Shown one piece after another: positions 16,180 through 23,336 of a stretch of 52,840 nucleotides of DNA. Position numbers and translations under genes: made by a program. Source of the stretch: an uncultured Hyphomicrobiales bacterium (lineage in GTDB: Bacteria; Pseudomonadota; Alphaproteobacteria; Rhizobiales; Beijerinckiaceae); NCBI GenBank assembly GCA_903931945.1, contig CAIZEI010000159.1:1-52840 (forward strand). Direction: 5' to 3'. The notes below the pieces were generated by a model. It saw nothing but the letters and a program-made list of their open reading frames with translations, did not search any database and was not told the origin of the DNA. Numbering within the stretch: the first letter of the stretch is position 1; each line of letters begins with the position of its first letter.

Positions 16180-16423
16180 GCCTGTCCAGCGGTTTGCAAG
16201 TGAAGCCGAGGAACGAGCCTTTTGGGAGCGCGAGGATTCAACGCGCCATGTGGACTGGACCAAAGCGAGCCGCGTGCGCTTTCCCAATCTGAAACCAACG
16301 ACGACGGCGATCTCGTTGCGCTTGCCGGTCGATTTGCTGGAACGGATCAAGATCGCGGCCAACAAACGCGACGTGCCCTATCAATCGCTGATCAAGATTT
16401 GGTTGGGTGAGAAAGTGGGGTGA
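16163..16423 (+). CDS. brnA: BrnA/CopG-type antitoxin
   Basis: An 86-residue protein whose C-terminal half, TTTAISLRLPVDLLERIKI followed by a second helix, is a ribbon-helix-helix DNA-binding fold. The N-terminal part (RFASEAEERAFWEREDST) resembles the toxin-binding segment of BrnA and BrnA-like CopG antitoxins. It overlaps the 3-prime end of brnT by 17 bp, which couples translation. It should repress the palindrome at 15852-15874. Whether it should be called BrnA or a CopG-like partner depends on family thresholds that I cannot test. Confidence 0.82.
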   Translation: MKKSNEPVQRFASEAEERAFWEREDSTRHVDWTKASRVRFPNLKPTTTAISLRLPVDLLERIKIAANKRDVPYQSLIKIWLGEKVG

Positions 16424-16430
16424 GTGCGGC

Positions 16431-16467
16431 TCGGGAGCGATTTCTTGTGTGTTTACTTGGCTCCCGA
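16431..16467. terminator. Hairpin between convergent brnA and nuclease-like genes
   Basis: TCGGGAGC at 16431-16438 is perfectly complementary to GCTCCCGA at 16460-16467, with a 21-nt loop rich in T and G. It starts 8 bp after the brnA stop. The long loop and missing T-tract make it a moderate terminator candidate. Confidence 0.4.
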
Positions 16468-16486
16468 ATTGGCGGGGCAGAGTGTG

Positions 16487-17056
16487 TCAGCGACTTCGTT
16501 CCTCCGCTTGAGATTGAGCGGGTTCCATTTTCACAAGATCGATAATGTCCTTGCCACTCGCGCTTTCAACCGGGAAATCTACCTTCGAGACAACGCGAGG
16601 ATCGGACGAGACGTCGCGGAGGATATCGCCAAGCTCAATAATAATGACACCGTGATCTCTGATGAGACGTTTTTCATCATCATTATGCACTTTGTTCAGA
16701 ACAAGCTCTGACGACCATTCGGCGTTGCAAAGACGCTTCATCAATTCTTTTTTCTTCTGATGCTGGAACTTTTTATTCACCCACTCCCGCACACCATCAA
16801 CGAGTTCCTCGGACGAACGTCTCACACTGTTCGCGGCGCGGCCTGTTTTTTGTGCTTTCTTTGGGACACGCGAAATAAAGCTAATCGGATTCATGGAAGC
16901 CTGAACTTCGATATGACGCGCATCGACTGTGCCGTTAGCGCGCCATTTGACCGCCAGTAAGTCGATTTCATGAACGCCGAGCTTGATTCCGCGAATCGTG
17001 AAATAACCTTGCCGATTTAGCCATTCCTCGACAATTTCTTCCGCTAGTAGCGCCAT
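16487..17056 (-). CDS. Uncharacterised protein with a PD-(D/E)xK nuclease-like core
   Basis: A 189-residue protein I do not recognise by name. Its N-terminal third reads EEWLNRQGYFTIRGIKLG, then VHEIDLLAVK and RHIEVQASMNP; the spacing Glu...Asp...Glu-x-Gln resembles the core of restriction-endonuclease-fold proteins. A basic stretch (KKFQHQKKKELMKRL) lies in the middle. Base composition is visibly more AT-rich than in neighbouring genes, suggesting acquisition by transfer. It lies between BrnTA (convergent) and ettA, inside the interval bracketed by the ettA-end repeats. A DNA-cleaving or defence role is an inference only. Confidence 0.6.
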   Translation of the reverse strand: MALLAEEIVEEWLNRQGYFTIRGIKLGVHEIDLLAVKWRANGTVDARHIEVQASMNPISFISRVPKKAQKTGRAANSVRRSSEELVDGVREWVNKKFQHQKKKELMKRLCNAEWSSELVLNKVHNDDEKRLIRDHGVIIIELGDILRDVSSDPRVVSKVDFPVESASGKDIIDLVKMEPAQSQAEERSR

Positions 17057-17100
17057 GCATAGCCAACCTGTTGTAGGCCAATCATAAAGTCGCTTCTCTC

Positions 17101-18753
17101 CTACCTTGAAAACTTCTTGTATTTCATCCGGTGCGGAATGAGTTCGCTCACGCCCAGGCGCCGCTTCTTGTCTTCCTCATATTCCTGGAAATTGCCCTCA
17201 AACCATTCGACATGGCTGTCGCCCTCAAAGGCGAGCATATGCGTCGCGATGCGATCCAGAAAGAAGCGATCATGCGAGATTATGACTGCGCAGCCGGCAA
17301 AATCCGCCAGCGCTTCTTCCAGCGCGCGCAAGGTTTCAATATCGAGATCGTTGGTGGGTTCGTCGAGCAGCAGCAGATTGGCGCCGCTTTTCAGCATTTT
17401 GGCAAGATGCACGCGATTGCGTTCGCCGCCCGACAGCATGCCGACTTTCTTCTGCTGGTCCGCGCCGCGGAAATTGAAGGTTGAGCAATAGCCGCGCGAA
17501 TTCATTTCGCGTTTGCCGAGATAGATGATGTCGTTGCCGCCGGAAATTTCCTCCCAGACGTTCTTCTTGTCATCCAGACTGTCGCGGGATTGATCGACAT
17601 AGCCAAGATGGACCGAATCTCCGACTGTGATCGTGCCCTTGTCGGGCTTTTCCTGCCCGGTGATCATACGAAACAGGGTCGTCTTGCCCACGCCATTGGG
17701 GCCAATAACGCCGACGATGCCGCCCGGCGGCAGTTTGAACGACAGATTGTCGATCAAAAGCTTGTCGGCAAAACCCTTCGACAGACCATTGAACTCGACC
17801 ACATTGTTGCCAAGCCGCTCGGAGACCGGAATAATGATCTGTGTAATGCCGGTGATCTTGTCGTCCTGTTTGGCGACGAGGTCCTCATAGCGCTGGATAC
17901 GCGCCTTGGATTTGGCCTGTCGGGCTTTGGGCGAAGCGGAAATCCACTCGCTTTCAGCTTCAATCGCGCGCTGCCGGGCCTTGTCCTCGCTGGCTTCCTG
18001 CTGCAGGCGTTTCTGTTTGGCTTGCAGCCATCTTGTGTAATTGCCCTCGTAGGGAATGCCGCGGCCGCGATCGAGTTCGAGAATCCAGCCGGTCACATTA
18101 TCGAGGAAATAGCGGTCGTGGGTGACGATCAGGATGGCGCCGGGATATTCGCGGAGGTGGCCTTCCAGCCAGTTCACGGTTTCAGCGTCCAGATGGTTGG
18201 TCGGCTCGTCGAGCAGCAGAAGGTCGGGCTTTTCCAGCAACAGTTTGCACAACGCGACGCGGCGGCGTTCGCCGCCCGACAGTTTGTCAACGGCCCAATC
18301 GTCGGGCGGGCAGCCAAGCGCATCCATCGCCTGTTCGACCTGCGAATCCAGGTCCCACAGGCCTTGCGCCTCGATTTCATCCTGCAACCGCGTCATTTCA
18401 TCGGCGGTCTCGTCCGAGTAATTCATCGCGAGTTCGTTGTATTTATCGAGAATAGCCTGTTTGGCCCGCACGCCCAGCGTCACATTGCCCCGCACGTCGA
18501 GACTGGCGTCCAGCTGCGGCTCCTGCGGCAAATATCCGACGCGCGCGCCCTCCGCGACCCAGCCCTCGCCGGAAAACTCCTTGTCGATTCCAGCCATGAT
18601 TTTGAGCAGCGTCGATTTGCCGGAACCGTTGACGCCGAGCACACCGATTTTTGCGTCAGGATAAAAAGAAAGGTGAACGTTATCGAGAACCTTCTTGCCG
18701 CCGGGCCAGGCTTTGGTCAGGCCTTCCATATGATAGATAAATTGCCGCGCCAT
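17101..18753 (-). CDS. ettA: Energy-dependent translational throttle protein EttA (ABC-F ATPase)
   Basis: A 550-residue soluble ABC-F protein with two nucleotide-binding domains. Domain 1 has Walker A GVNGSGKS near residue 40, signature LSGGERRRVAL near residue 160 and Walker B LLLLDEPTNHLD; domain 2 has GPNGVGKTT, LSGGERNRVHLAK and LLLLDEPTNDLD. The inter-domain region holds the ARM/linker helices that reach the ribosomal E site. EttA gates the first elongation step according to the ATP/ADP ratio. An ATG at 18753 gives the usual MARQFIYHM start; one at 18762 adds three residues. The 3-prime end is partly duplicated at 15.7 kb, and a 17-bp tandem repeat lies just upstream. Confidence 0.93.
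   Translation of the reverse strand: MARQFIYHMEGLTKAWPGGKKVLDNVHLSFYPDAKIGVLGVNGSGKSTLLKIMAGIDKEFSGEGWVAEGARVGYLPQEPQLDASLDVRGNVTLGVRAKQAILDKYNELAMNYSDETADEMTRLQDEIEAQGLWDLDSQVEQAMDALGCPPDDWAVDKLSGGERRRVALCKLLLEKPDLLLLDEPTNHLDAETVNWLEGHLREYPGAILIVTHDRYFLDNVTGWILELDRGRGIPYEGNYTRWLQAKQKRLQQEASEDKARQRAIEAESEWISASPKARQAKSKARIQRYEDLVAKQDDKITGITQIIIPVSERLGNNVVEFNGLSKGFADKLLIDNLSFKLPPGGIVGVIGPNGVGKTTLFRMITGQEKPDKGTITVGDSVHLGYVDQSRDSLDDKKNVWEEISGGNDIIYLGKREMNSRGYCSTFNFRGADQQKKVGMLSGGERNRVHLAKMLKSGANLLLLDEPTNDLDIETLRALEEALADFAGCAVIISHDRFFLDRIATHMLAFEGDSHVEWFEGNFQEYEEDKKRRLGVSELIPHRMKYKKFSR
17159..17213. repeat. Direct-repeat copy inside the intact ettA 3-prime end
   Basis: This is the counterpart of 15728-15782, same orientation, about 91 percent identical by manual alignment. 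Together the two copies frame the brnT-brnA-nuclease cassette (about 1.4 kb), a layout like that left when an element integrates at the 3-prime end of a gene and restores it. Confidence 0.65.
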
Positions 18754-18780
18754 CGGGCTCATCCAGTCTGTTCAGGGGAA

Positions 18781-18831
18781 TTTGCAGGTCTTTCGACTTT
18801 GCACGTCTTTCGACTTTGCAGGTCTTCTAGC
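18781..18831. repeat. 17-bp tandem repeat, three copies, upstream of ettA
   Basis: The unit TTTGCAGGTCTTTCGAC occurs at 18781-18797, again with one change at 18798-18814, and a third time with an altered end at 18815-18831. It is non-coding, between the SGNH hydrolase stop and the ettA start, so it lies in or just before the ettA mRNA leader. Copy number could vary by slippage. Confidence 0.8.
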
Positions 18832-18873
18832 CCGGCCAGTGGCGCGGGGTCCAGCGGCAAAGCGCAGCGCGCC

Positions 18874-19662
18874 TCAAGGTTGTGGCGCGGGCGGCGCGGG
18901 TTTGGGCAAATCGCGGCGACGCACGAACAGGTTGGCGATGACGGCGCGCGAAATATGCTCCGCCATGCACTCATAGCCAAGATCGTCGAGGTGGAGATCG
19001 TCGCCGGAGATCAGTTGCTCGCCGGTCTGGTTCTGGGCGATGAATTTCATCGCGTCAAAACGGCTGACGTAAAGCACGTTTTCGGCGACGGCCACTTTTT
19101 TGAGCGCTTCGCGAATGGCGGTGTAGGAATCGTCGCGTACGAACTTCGGCGCATATTGCAACCCCACCAGCACCACATCGATATCGCTGGCCTTGAGCCA
19201 GGAGATTGTCGAGCGCAACGTGTCCTCAAAATCGCCGGCTTCAACCCGCGCCAGCGCGTCATTGGTGCCCACCTGCCACAGAACGAGATCGGGCTTGTCG
19301 AGAGCCACAGCGGTGCGCAGCCGTTCGGCGGTGGTCTGTGCGACCTCGCCGGAAACGCCGCGATTCACGATCTCGGCCTTCACGCCTTTCAGCGCGCCCT
19401 CGAGGATATTGCGCAGCAGCGCCGGATAGGTCTTTTTGCGCGAAGAGGCGCCGACGCCCCACGTTGATGACGAACCGATGGCAAGGATACGAACAGCCGC
19501 TGACTTGTTCGCCAGCAGGTCGGCCAGATGCGGCAGCGGGGCCGGCGCCGCAATATCGGCGGCGGGCGCCTCGCATTGTGGCGAAAGCGGTGGCGGCGCG
19601 TCCTGCGCCCGGGCCACCAAACAGCCCAGAAGCACAGCCAATGCCGCAAAAATGCCTCTCAT
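18874..19662 (-). CDS. Secreted SGNH/GDSL-family hydrolase
   Basis: A 262-residue protein with a signal peptide (MRGIFAALAVLLGCLVARA) and a complete SGNH set: block I AIGSSSTWG with the catalytic Ser, block II Gly in NRGVSGE, block III VGTNDAL with the Asn, and block V GDDLHLDDLG with Asp and His. Such enzymes are periplasmic esterases, often acting on O-acetyl or other ester groups of polysaccharides. Its ATG overlaps the stop of the OpgC-type gene (ATGA), so the two are co-translated. The natural substrate is unknown; a role in removing or transferring an acyl group handled by the neighbouring membrane protein is inferred. Confidence 0.8.
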   Translation of the reverse strand: MRGIFAALAVLLGCLVARAQDAPPPLSPQCEAPAADIAAPAPLPHLADLLANKSAAVRILAIGSSSTWGVGASSRKKTYPALLRNILEGALKGVKAEIVNRGVSGEVAQTTAERLRTAVALDKPDLVLWQVGTNDALARVEAGDFEDTLRSTISWLKASDIDVVLVGLQYAPKFVRDDSYTAIREALKKVAVAENVLYVSRFDAMKFIAQNQTGEQLISGDDLHLDDLGYECMAEHISRAVIANLFVRRRDLPKPAPPAPQP

Positions 19663-20741
19663 GGCTTGATCCGTTCTCTCCATTCGCTCAACCAGGCCGT
19701 TGCATACATGCAGGCGATGGCCGAGAGTAACACAAGCGTATCAGTTAAAAGGCCCCCGCCAAGCCAGAATCGAACAAATTGCGATATCAGACTTAACAAT
19801 GAACACACGCAAAAGACGTTCAGCGAGTTGCGCCCCAGTTTGGAAAAGAAAACCGCGAGCGGATGGGCCCACGTCGAAATGTACTTATAGCCGCCGCCAA
19901 AGACCGCGACAATCGCCAGCAATCCGAGGATGCGCGGCGGTGAAGCATAAGTCTTGTCGAACATCAGGAACAGGCGCGGCTCGGGCAGCGACAAGGGGTC
20001 CGGCGACCAGCCATAGTGCGCGGCGATAACGCCGGCAGCCAGCACGGGAACCGCGAGCCAGCGAACCGCTTCGCGCTGGCTGCGGACAAAACCGCCGAGC
20101 CCCGTCGCGCCGGCCAGCACAAAACCCAGAACAAAATTCAATTGCCACGCGCCTGGATCAAAATACCAGCGGCCCTCGACGGGCCAGGTCGGCAGATTGG
20201 CGCCGGACACCAGCGTTGCGCAGTAGATGGCGAGGGATAGCGGCATCAGCATGCGCGGCGCGTAGCGATCGACCAGCACGACGATGGGCGCCCCCGCCAT
20301 TAGCACCACGTACAGCGGCAGAATATCGAAATAGCCGAGCTGATGGCTGAGCAGCACAAGCCCGATATGGGCCTCCATCGGATCCTGGAAAACGGCGGCG
20401 GCGTTGTTCCACTCCAGCAGCAGGGGGTTTTCCAGGTACAGGGAACCGGCCGCCGTGATCGCCAGCGCGATCTCGGTAATCACGATCTGCGCCGCGAAAA
20501 TCGTAAAAGCGCGGCTTTCCAGACGTAGAATGACGTGAAATCCGTCCATCGCGCGCATTTGGCGGCTTGACGCCAGCAGTCGCAGCGACCATCCCGCCAG
20601 AAAGACAAAGATTTCAGCCGCGTCCGACACCGAAATCGCGCGCAGCGTGTAGCTTTCAAACACCAGCCCCGGCACGTGATCGATGAAAATGATCACCAGG
20701 GCGAGGCCGCGCCAGAAGTCGATTTCGTTTGGCGGTCGCAT
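19659..20741 (-). CDS. OpgC-domain membrane acyltransferase-like protein
   Basis: A 360-residue polytopic membrane protein of the OpgC family, with the N-terminal motif EIDFWRGLALVIIFIDHVPG whose His is the presumed catalytic residue, and SVSDAAEIFVFLAGWS just after it. About ten hydrophobic segments follow. OpgC itself succinylates osmoregulated periplasmic glucans; homologues may transfer other acyl groups to exported glycans. ATG at 20741 begins right at the conserved region. An in-frame TTG at 20840 overlaps the upstream gene stop and would add 33 Pro-rich residues, so coupling from there cannot be excluded. It is flanked by an active and an inactive SGNH protein. Confidence 0.78.
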   Translation of the reverse strand: MRPPNEIDFWRGLALVIIFIDHVPGLVFESYTLRAISVSDAAEIFVFLAGWSLRLLASSRQMRAMDGFHVILRLESRAFTIFAAQIVITEIALAITAAGSLYLENPLLLEWNNAAAVFQDPMEAHIGLVLLSHQLGYFDILPLYVVLMAGAPIVVLVDRYAPRMLMPLSLAIYCATLVSGANLPTWPVEGRWYFDPGAWQLNFVLGFVLAGATGLGGFVRSQREAVRWLAVPVLAAGVIAAHYGWSPDPLSLPEPRLFLMFDKTYASPPRILGLLAIVAVFGGGYKYISTWAHPLAVFFSKLGRNSLNVFCVCSLLSLISQFVRFWLGGGLLTDTLVLLSAIACMYATAWLSEWRERIKP

Positions 20742-20836
20742 GATCGGCTTTGCTGTGCAACGGGGCGGGCGAGGCGGCGGAGATGTCGGCGATATAGCGG
20801 CCTGCGGCCCGGCGCGATAGTCCCGATGCGATAAGA

Positions 20837-21595
20837 TCAATCCCGCGCGGCGCGCACGCCATCGATCAGCGCGCGGGCCACCAGGTCCGGCAGACAGCGG
20901 TCGGCGCCGGGCCCATCGCGGGCGGGTTCGCTGCCGCCTCCGGCGACCACATAGCGTCGCGCCATCAAAGCGCGGTCGATGAACAGCGCTCCCCGATCGC
21001 GCGCGGCGGTCGCAAGAGCCCTTGCGACGAATGTATATTGCATGTCGCTGATCTCTCCGGCGAACGGTGAAAGTCCCACCACGGCGATTTCGACCTTTGC
21101 GGCGCGAGCCGCATCAATACTGGCGCGTACGAGGGCCTCGACTTTTGCCGCCGGCGTCCTGCCCAGCGCATCGTCCAGACCCAGGCGCCAGATCAGCAAA
21201 TCGGGTGGATCGCCCTCAACCGCAGACTTCACGCGCTCGAGGCCAAGCGCGGCGGTATCGCCGAATTCCCCATAAATGCGCGAATGCAGAAGCTGCGCGC
21301 GCAGCAGGGACTGGAGGCGCGCCGAATAGGCGTCCTGCGGCTGGTCGTCCGCCGGGCCACGCAATAGCGCCGGGCCGATATCGACAATTCTTGAATCGGC
21401 TCCGCGCGCAAGCTTGCGTTTGAGACCGGGCAATGGAATCGGCCTGTCACGCGTCGGCCCGTCGGCCATACATGCGGGGGCGGGATTCGCATCGAATGTC
21501 TGAGCCATGGAGCGCTGTGAAACGGACGCAAAAAGGCATGCCGCGAGGACTAGCCCCGCGCGCCAGCGCGAAATCCGGTGACAACCAGCACTCAT
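20837..21595 (-). CDS. SGNH-like secreted protein lacking catalytic residues
   Basis: A 252-residue protein with a signal peptide (RWRAGLVLAACLFASVS through MAQ). Its layout parallels the SGNH hydrolase two genes downstream: RIVDIGPALL stands where block I should be, IYGEFGDTAA for block II, DLLIWRLGLDDAL for block III and LPDLVARALIDGV for the end region. The block I Ser, block III Asn and block V Asp-His pair are all missing or replaced, so it should not hydrolyse esters by the SGNH mechanism. It may bind glycans or assist its paralogue. It is the first gene of the three-gene unit. The assignment rests on this parallel and is moderately sure. Confidence 0.65.
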   Translation of the reverse strand: MSAGCHRISRWRAGLVLAACLFASVSQRSMAQTFDANPAPACMADGPTRDRPIPLPGLKRKLARGADSRIVDIGPALLRGPADDQPQDAYSARLQSLLRAQLLHSRIYGEFGDTAALGLERVKSAVEGDPPDLLIWRLGLDDALGRTPAAKVEALVRASIDAARAAKVEIAVVGLSPFAGEISDMQYTFVARALATAARDRGALFIDRALMARRYVVAGGGSEPARDGPGADRCLPDLVARALIDGVRAARD

Positions 21596-21677
21596 GAAAC
21601 CACGTATCTGACTCGAAACTATTCAGACATGTCTTCGATCCAGTCCGGGAGCGAGGAGCCGCGATGGCTCCGCTCCG

Positions 21678-21701
21678 CAATTCCGCCGGATTGCGGAATT
21701 G
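21678..21701. repeat. Perfect inverted repeat upstream of rsmH
   Basis: CAATTCCGC (21678-21686) and GCGGAATTG (21693-21701) form a 9-bp stem with a 6-nt loop about 140 bp before the dcw cluster. It is not followed by a T-run. It may be an operator or a structured element in the region that drives the cluster. Confidence 0.6.
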
Positions 21702-21708
21702 AGCTAGT

Positions 21709-21770
21709 CTTAACCCGGCGAACTGAACCGTTGCTTAACCCTAAGGGTGAACAGTTCCTTAACCCTAAGG
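21709..21770. repeat. Spaced CTTAACCC direct repeats upstream of rsmH
   Basis: CTTAACCCTAAGG occurs at 21734-21746 and 21758-21770, and a shorter CTTAACCC at 21709-21716, giving a period of 24-25 bp. The core TTAACC resembles a CtrA half-site of alphaproteobacteria, but the full TTAA-N7-TTAA motif is absent. The position suggests a regulatory array for the division genes. Confidence 0.55.
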
Positions 21771-21789
21771 ATGTCTAATTGCGGAAATA

Positions 21790-21802
21790 GGGACGGTGTC
21801 CC
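21790..21802. repeat. Short hairpin, REP-like, before rsmH
   Basis: GGGAC-GGT-GTCCC forms a 5-bp stem with a 3-nt loop, flanked by AAATA and GTTTC. The core resembles palindromic units seen as interspersed repeats next to RAYT-type transposases, though no transposase is present here. Confidence 0.4.
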
Positions 21803-21838
21803 GTTTCGAGTCGGATTTCCTGGCGCCCATCAAATCAC

Positions 21839-22924
21839 ATGAACTCCTCCGGCAATCCAGTTGAAGGCGCAGGGACGGACGCGGGCGCAGTACAGCCTGC
21901 GCCGGCCGTCGGCGCGCCGTTGGGCATTCCCGCAGGCGGACATGTCCCCGTGTTGCTGGCGGAGGTTCTGAGCGGCCTGAATGTCAGGCCGGGCGGCTCT
22001 TATCTGGATGGCACGTTTGGCGCAGGCGGCTATACAAGCGCCATTCTTGCGACCGCAGGCGCGCGCGTGATCGCGCTTGACCGCGACCCCCATGCGATTG
22101 CCTCAGGCGCCGGGCTCGCCGCCAGAGAACCCGAACGCCTCCAGCTCGTGCGGGCCCGTTTTGGCGATCTGGGCGAAGTCTCGCAACGTCTCGGCATCCA
22201 GGCGCTCGATGGCGTGACGTTCGATATTGGCGTCTCTTCCATGCAGATCGATGAAGCCGCTCGCGGATTTTCCTTTCGTTTCGATGGCCCGCTCGATATG
22301 CGCATGGAGGCGGTGGGGCGCTCCGCCGCAGACATCGTCAATGAAGCTGACGCAGAGACGCTTGCCGATATCTTCCATTTTTACGGCGAGGAGCGGATGG
22401 CGCGACGGCTGGCGCGCGCGATCGTCGCGGACAGGATTGCCCAGCAATTTTTCAGCACGAGACAACTGGCTGAACTCGCCGGGCGGGTCATTCCGCACAA
22501 GCCTATGGAAATCCATCCTGCGACGCGGGTGTTTCAGGCGCTGCGGATCGCTGTGAATGACGAACTTGGCCAACTTGTCCAGGGACTCGTCGCAGCCGAA
22601 CGCATTCTGGCGCCGGGCGGGCGGCTGGCGGTCGTCAGTTTCCATTCCCTGGAAGACCGGATCGTCAAGCAATTCTTCGCGCAACGATCGGGCCGCGGAC
22701 AAGCCCGGTCGCGCCTGCTGCCGGGCGAACCTTCTGTGGCCGCGCCGACGTTCGAGCCCATTGGTCGCCAGCCCACCATAGCAGGCGAGGCGGAAATCGC
22801 CGCCAATCCAAGGGCGCGGTCCGCCAAGTTGCGCGTCATGGCGCGCACGGACGCGCCTGCGCGACCGGTTGACCCTAGGCTGCTGGCGCTCGCCAGTCTG
22901 CCCGTCCATCGGAGGCGAGCATGA
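21839..22924 (+). CDS. rsmH: 16S rRNA (cytosine(1402)-N4)-methyltransferase RsmH
   Basis: A 361-residue SAM-dependent methyltransferase (MraW) that methylates C1402 of 16S rRNA in the decoding centre. Family signatures are GGHVPVLLAEVLSGL near residue 33, YLDGTFGAGGYTSAIL (SAM loop), DGVTFDIGVSSMQIDEAARGFSF and LAVVSFHSLEDRIVKQFF. It is the first gene of the dcw cluster here; the usual mraZ is missing. The ATG at 21839 gives a Gly/Ala/Pro-rich extension of about 32 residues and has no clear ribosome site, so a later start near GIPAGGH is possible. Its stop overlaps ftsL by 4 bp. Confidence 0.92.
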   Translation: MNSSGNPVEGAGTDAGAVQPAPAVGAPLGIPAGGHVPVLLAEVLSGLNVRPGGSYLDGTFGAGGYTSAILATAGARVIALDRDPHAIASGAGLAAREPERLQLVRARFGDLGEVSQRLGIQALDGVTFDIGVSSMQIDEAARGFSFRFDGPLDMRMEAVGRSAADIVNEADAETLADIFHFYGEERMARRLARAIVADRIAQQFFSTRQLAELAGRVIPHKPMEIHPATRVFQALRIAVNDELGQLVQGLVAAERILAPGGRLAVVSFHSLEDRIVKQFFAQRSGRGQARSRLLPGEPSVAAPTFEPIGRQPTIAGEAEIAANPRARSAKLRVMARTDAPARPVDPRLLALASLPVHRRRA

Positions 22925-23322
22925 AACTCATTCGCTATCTGAACTTTCTCGCGGTCGGGGCTCTTCTGGGTTCGGCGGTCTACGCCTATTCGATCAAATA
23001 TGAGACGATGCGCACATCCGCCGAGATCCTGAAGGCTCAGCACGATATCCAGCGCGAAAGCGACGCCATCGGCATGTTGCGCGCCGAATGGGCGCATCTG
23101 GCGCGGCCCGCGCGTGTGCAGGCGCTCGCCGAAAAGCATCTCGATCTGCAAACCATTTCTGTCGATCAGATCGGCCGGATCGCCGATCTCCCGGATCGCG
23201 CCGCACGGGTCGACATGATCGGGCGCAAACTGGAGTCGCTTGGTCTGGGCTCGCCAACCGCGACGCCCGGCGCGGAGACCGGAGCGCCGCCACGCTCCGC
23301 TACGCCCTCTGGCATTCGCTGA
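22921..23322 (+). CDS. ftsL: Cell division protein FtsL
   Basis: A 133-residue bitopic membrane protein: a short cytoplasmic end, one membrane segment (FLAVGALLGSAVYAYSIKY) and a periplasmic coiled coil (SAEILKAQHDIQRESDAIGMLRAEWAHL). The sequence RPARVQALAEKHLDLQTISVDQI is characteristic of alphaproteobacterial FtsL. FtsL joins FtsB and FtsQ to activate the FtsWI septal synthase. It overlaps rsmH (ATGA) and precedes ftsI, the standard position. Sequence conservation is naturally low, so the call leans on context and topology. Confidence 0.88.
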   Translation: MKLIRYLNFLAVGALLGSAVYAYSIKYETMRTSAEILKAQHDIQRESDAIGMLRAEWAHLARPARVQALAEKHLDLQTISVDQIGRIADLPDRAARVDMIGRKLESLGLGSPTATPGAETGAPPRSATPSGIR

Positions 23323-23336
23323 CGCAGGACAATCCC

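Noticed and set aside
18781..18831. CRISPR-like array
   Set aside because: The three 17-bp units are contiguous without spacers, so it is a simple tandem repeat.
17590..19467. A 625-codon open frame on the plus strand
   Set aside because: It runs antisense to ettA and the SGNH hydrolase gene, both clearly real, and its product has no recognisable domain.
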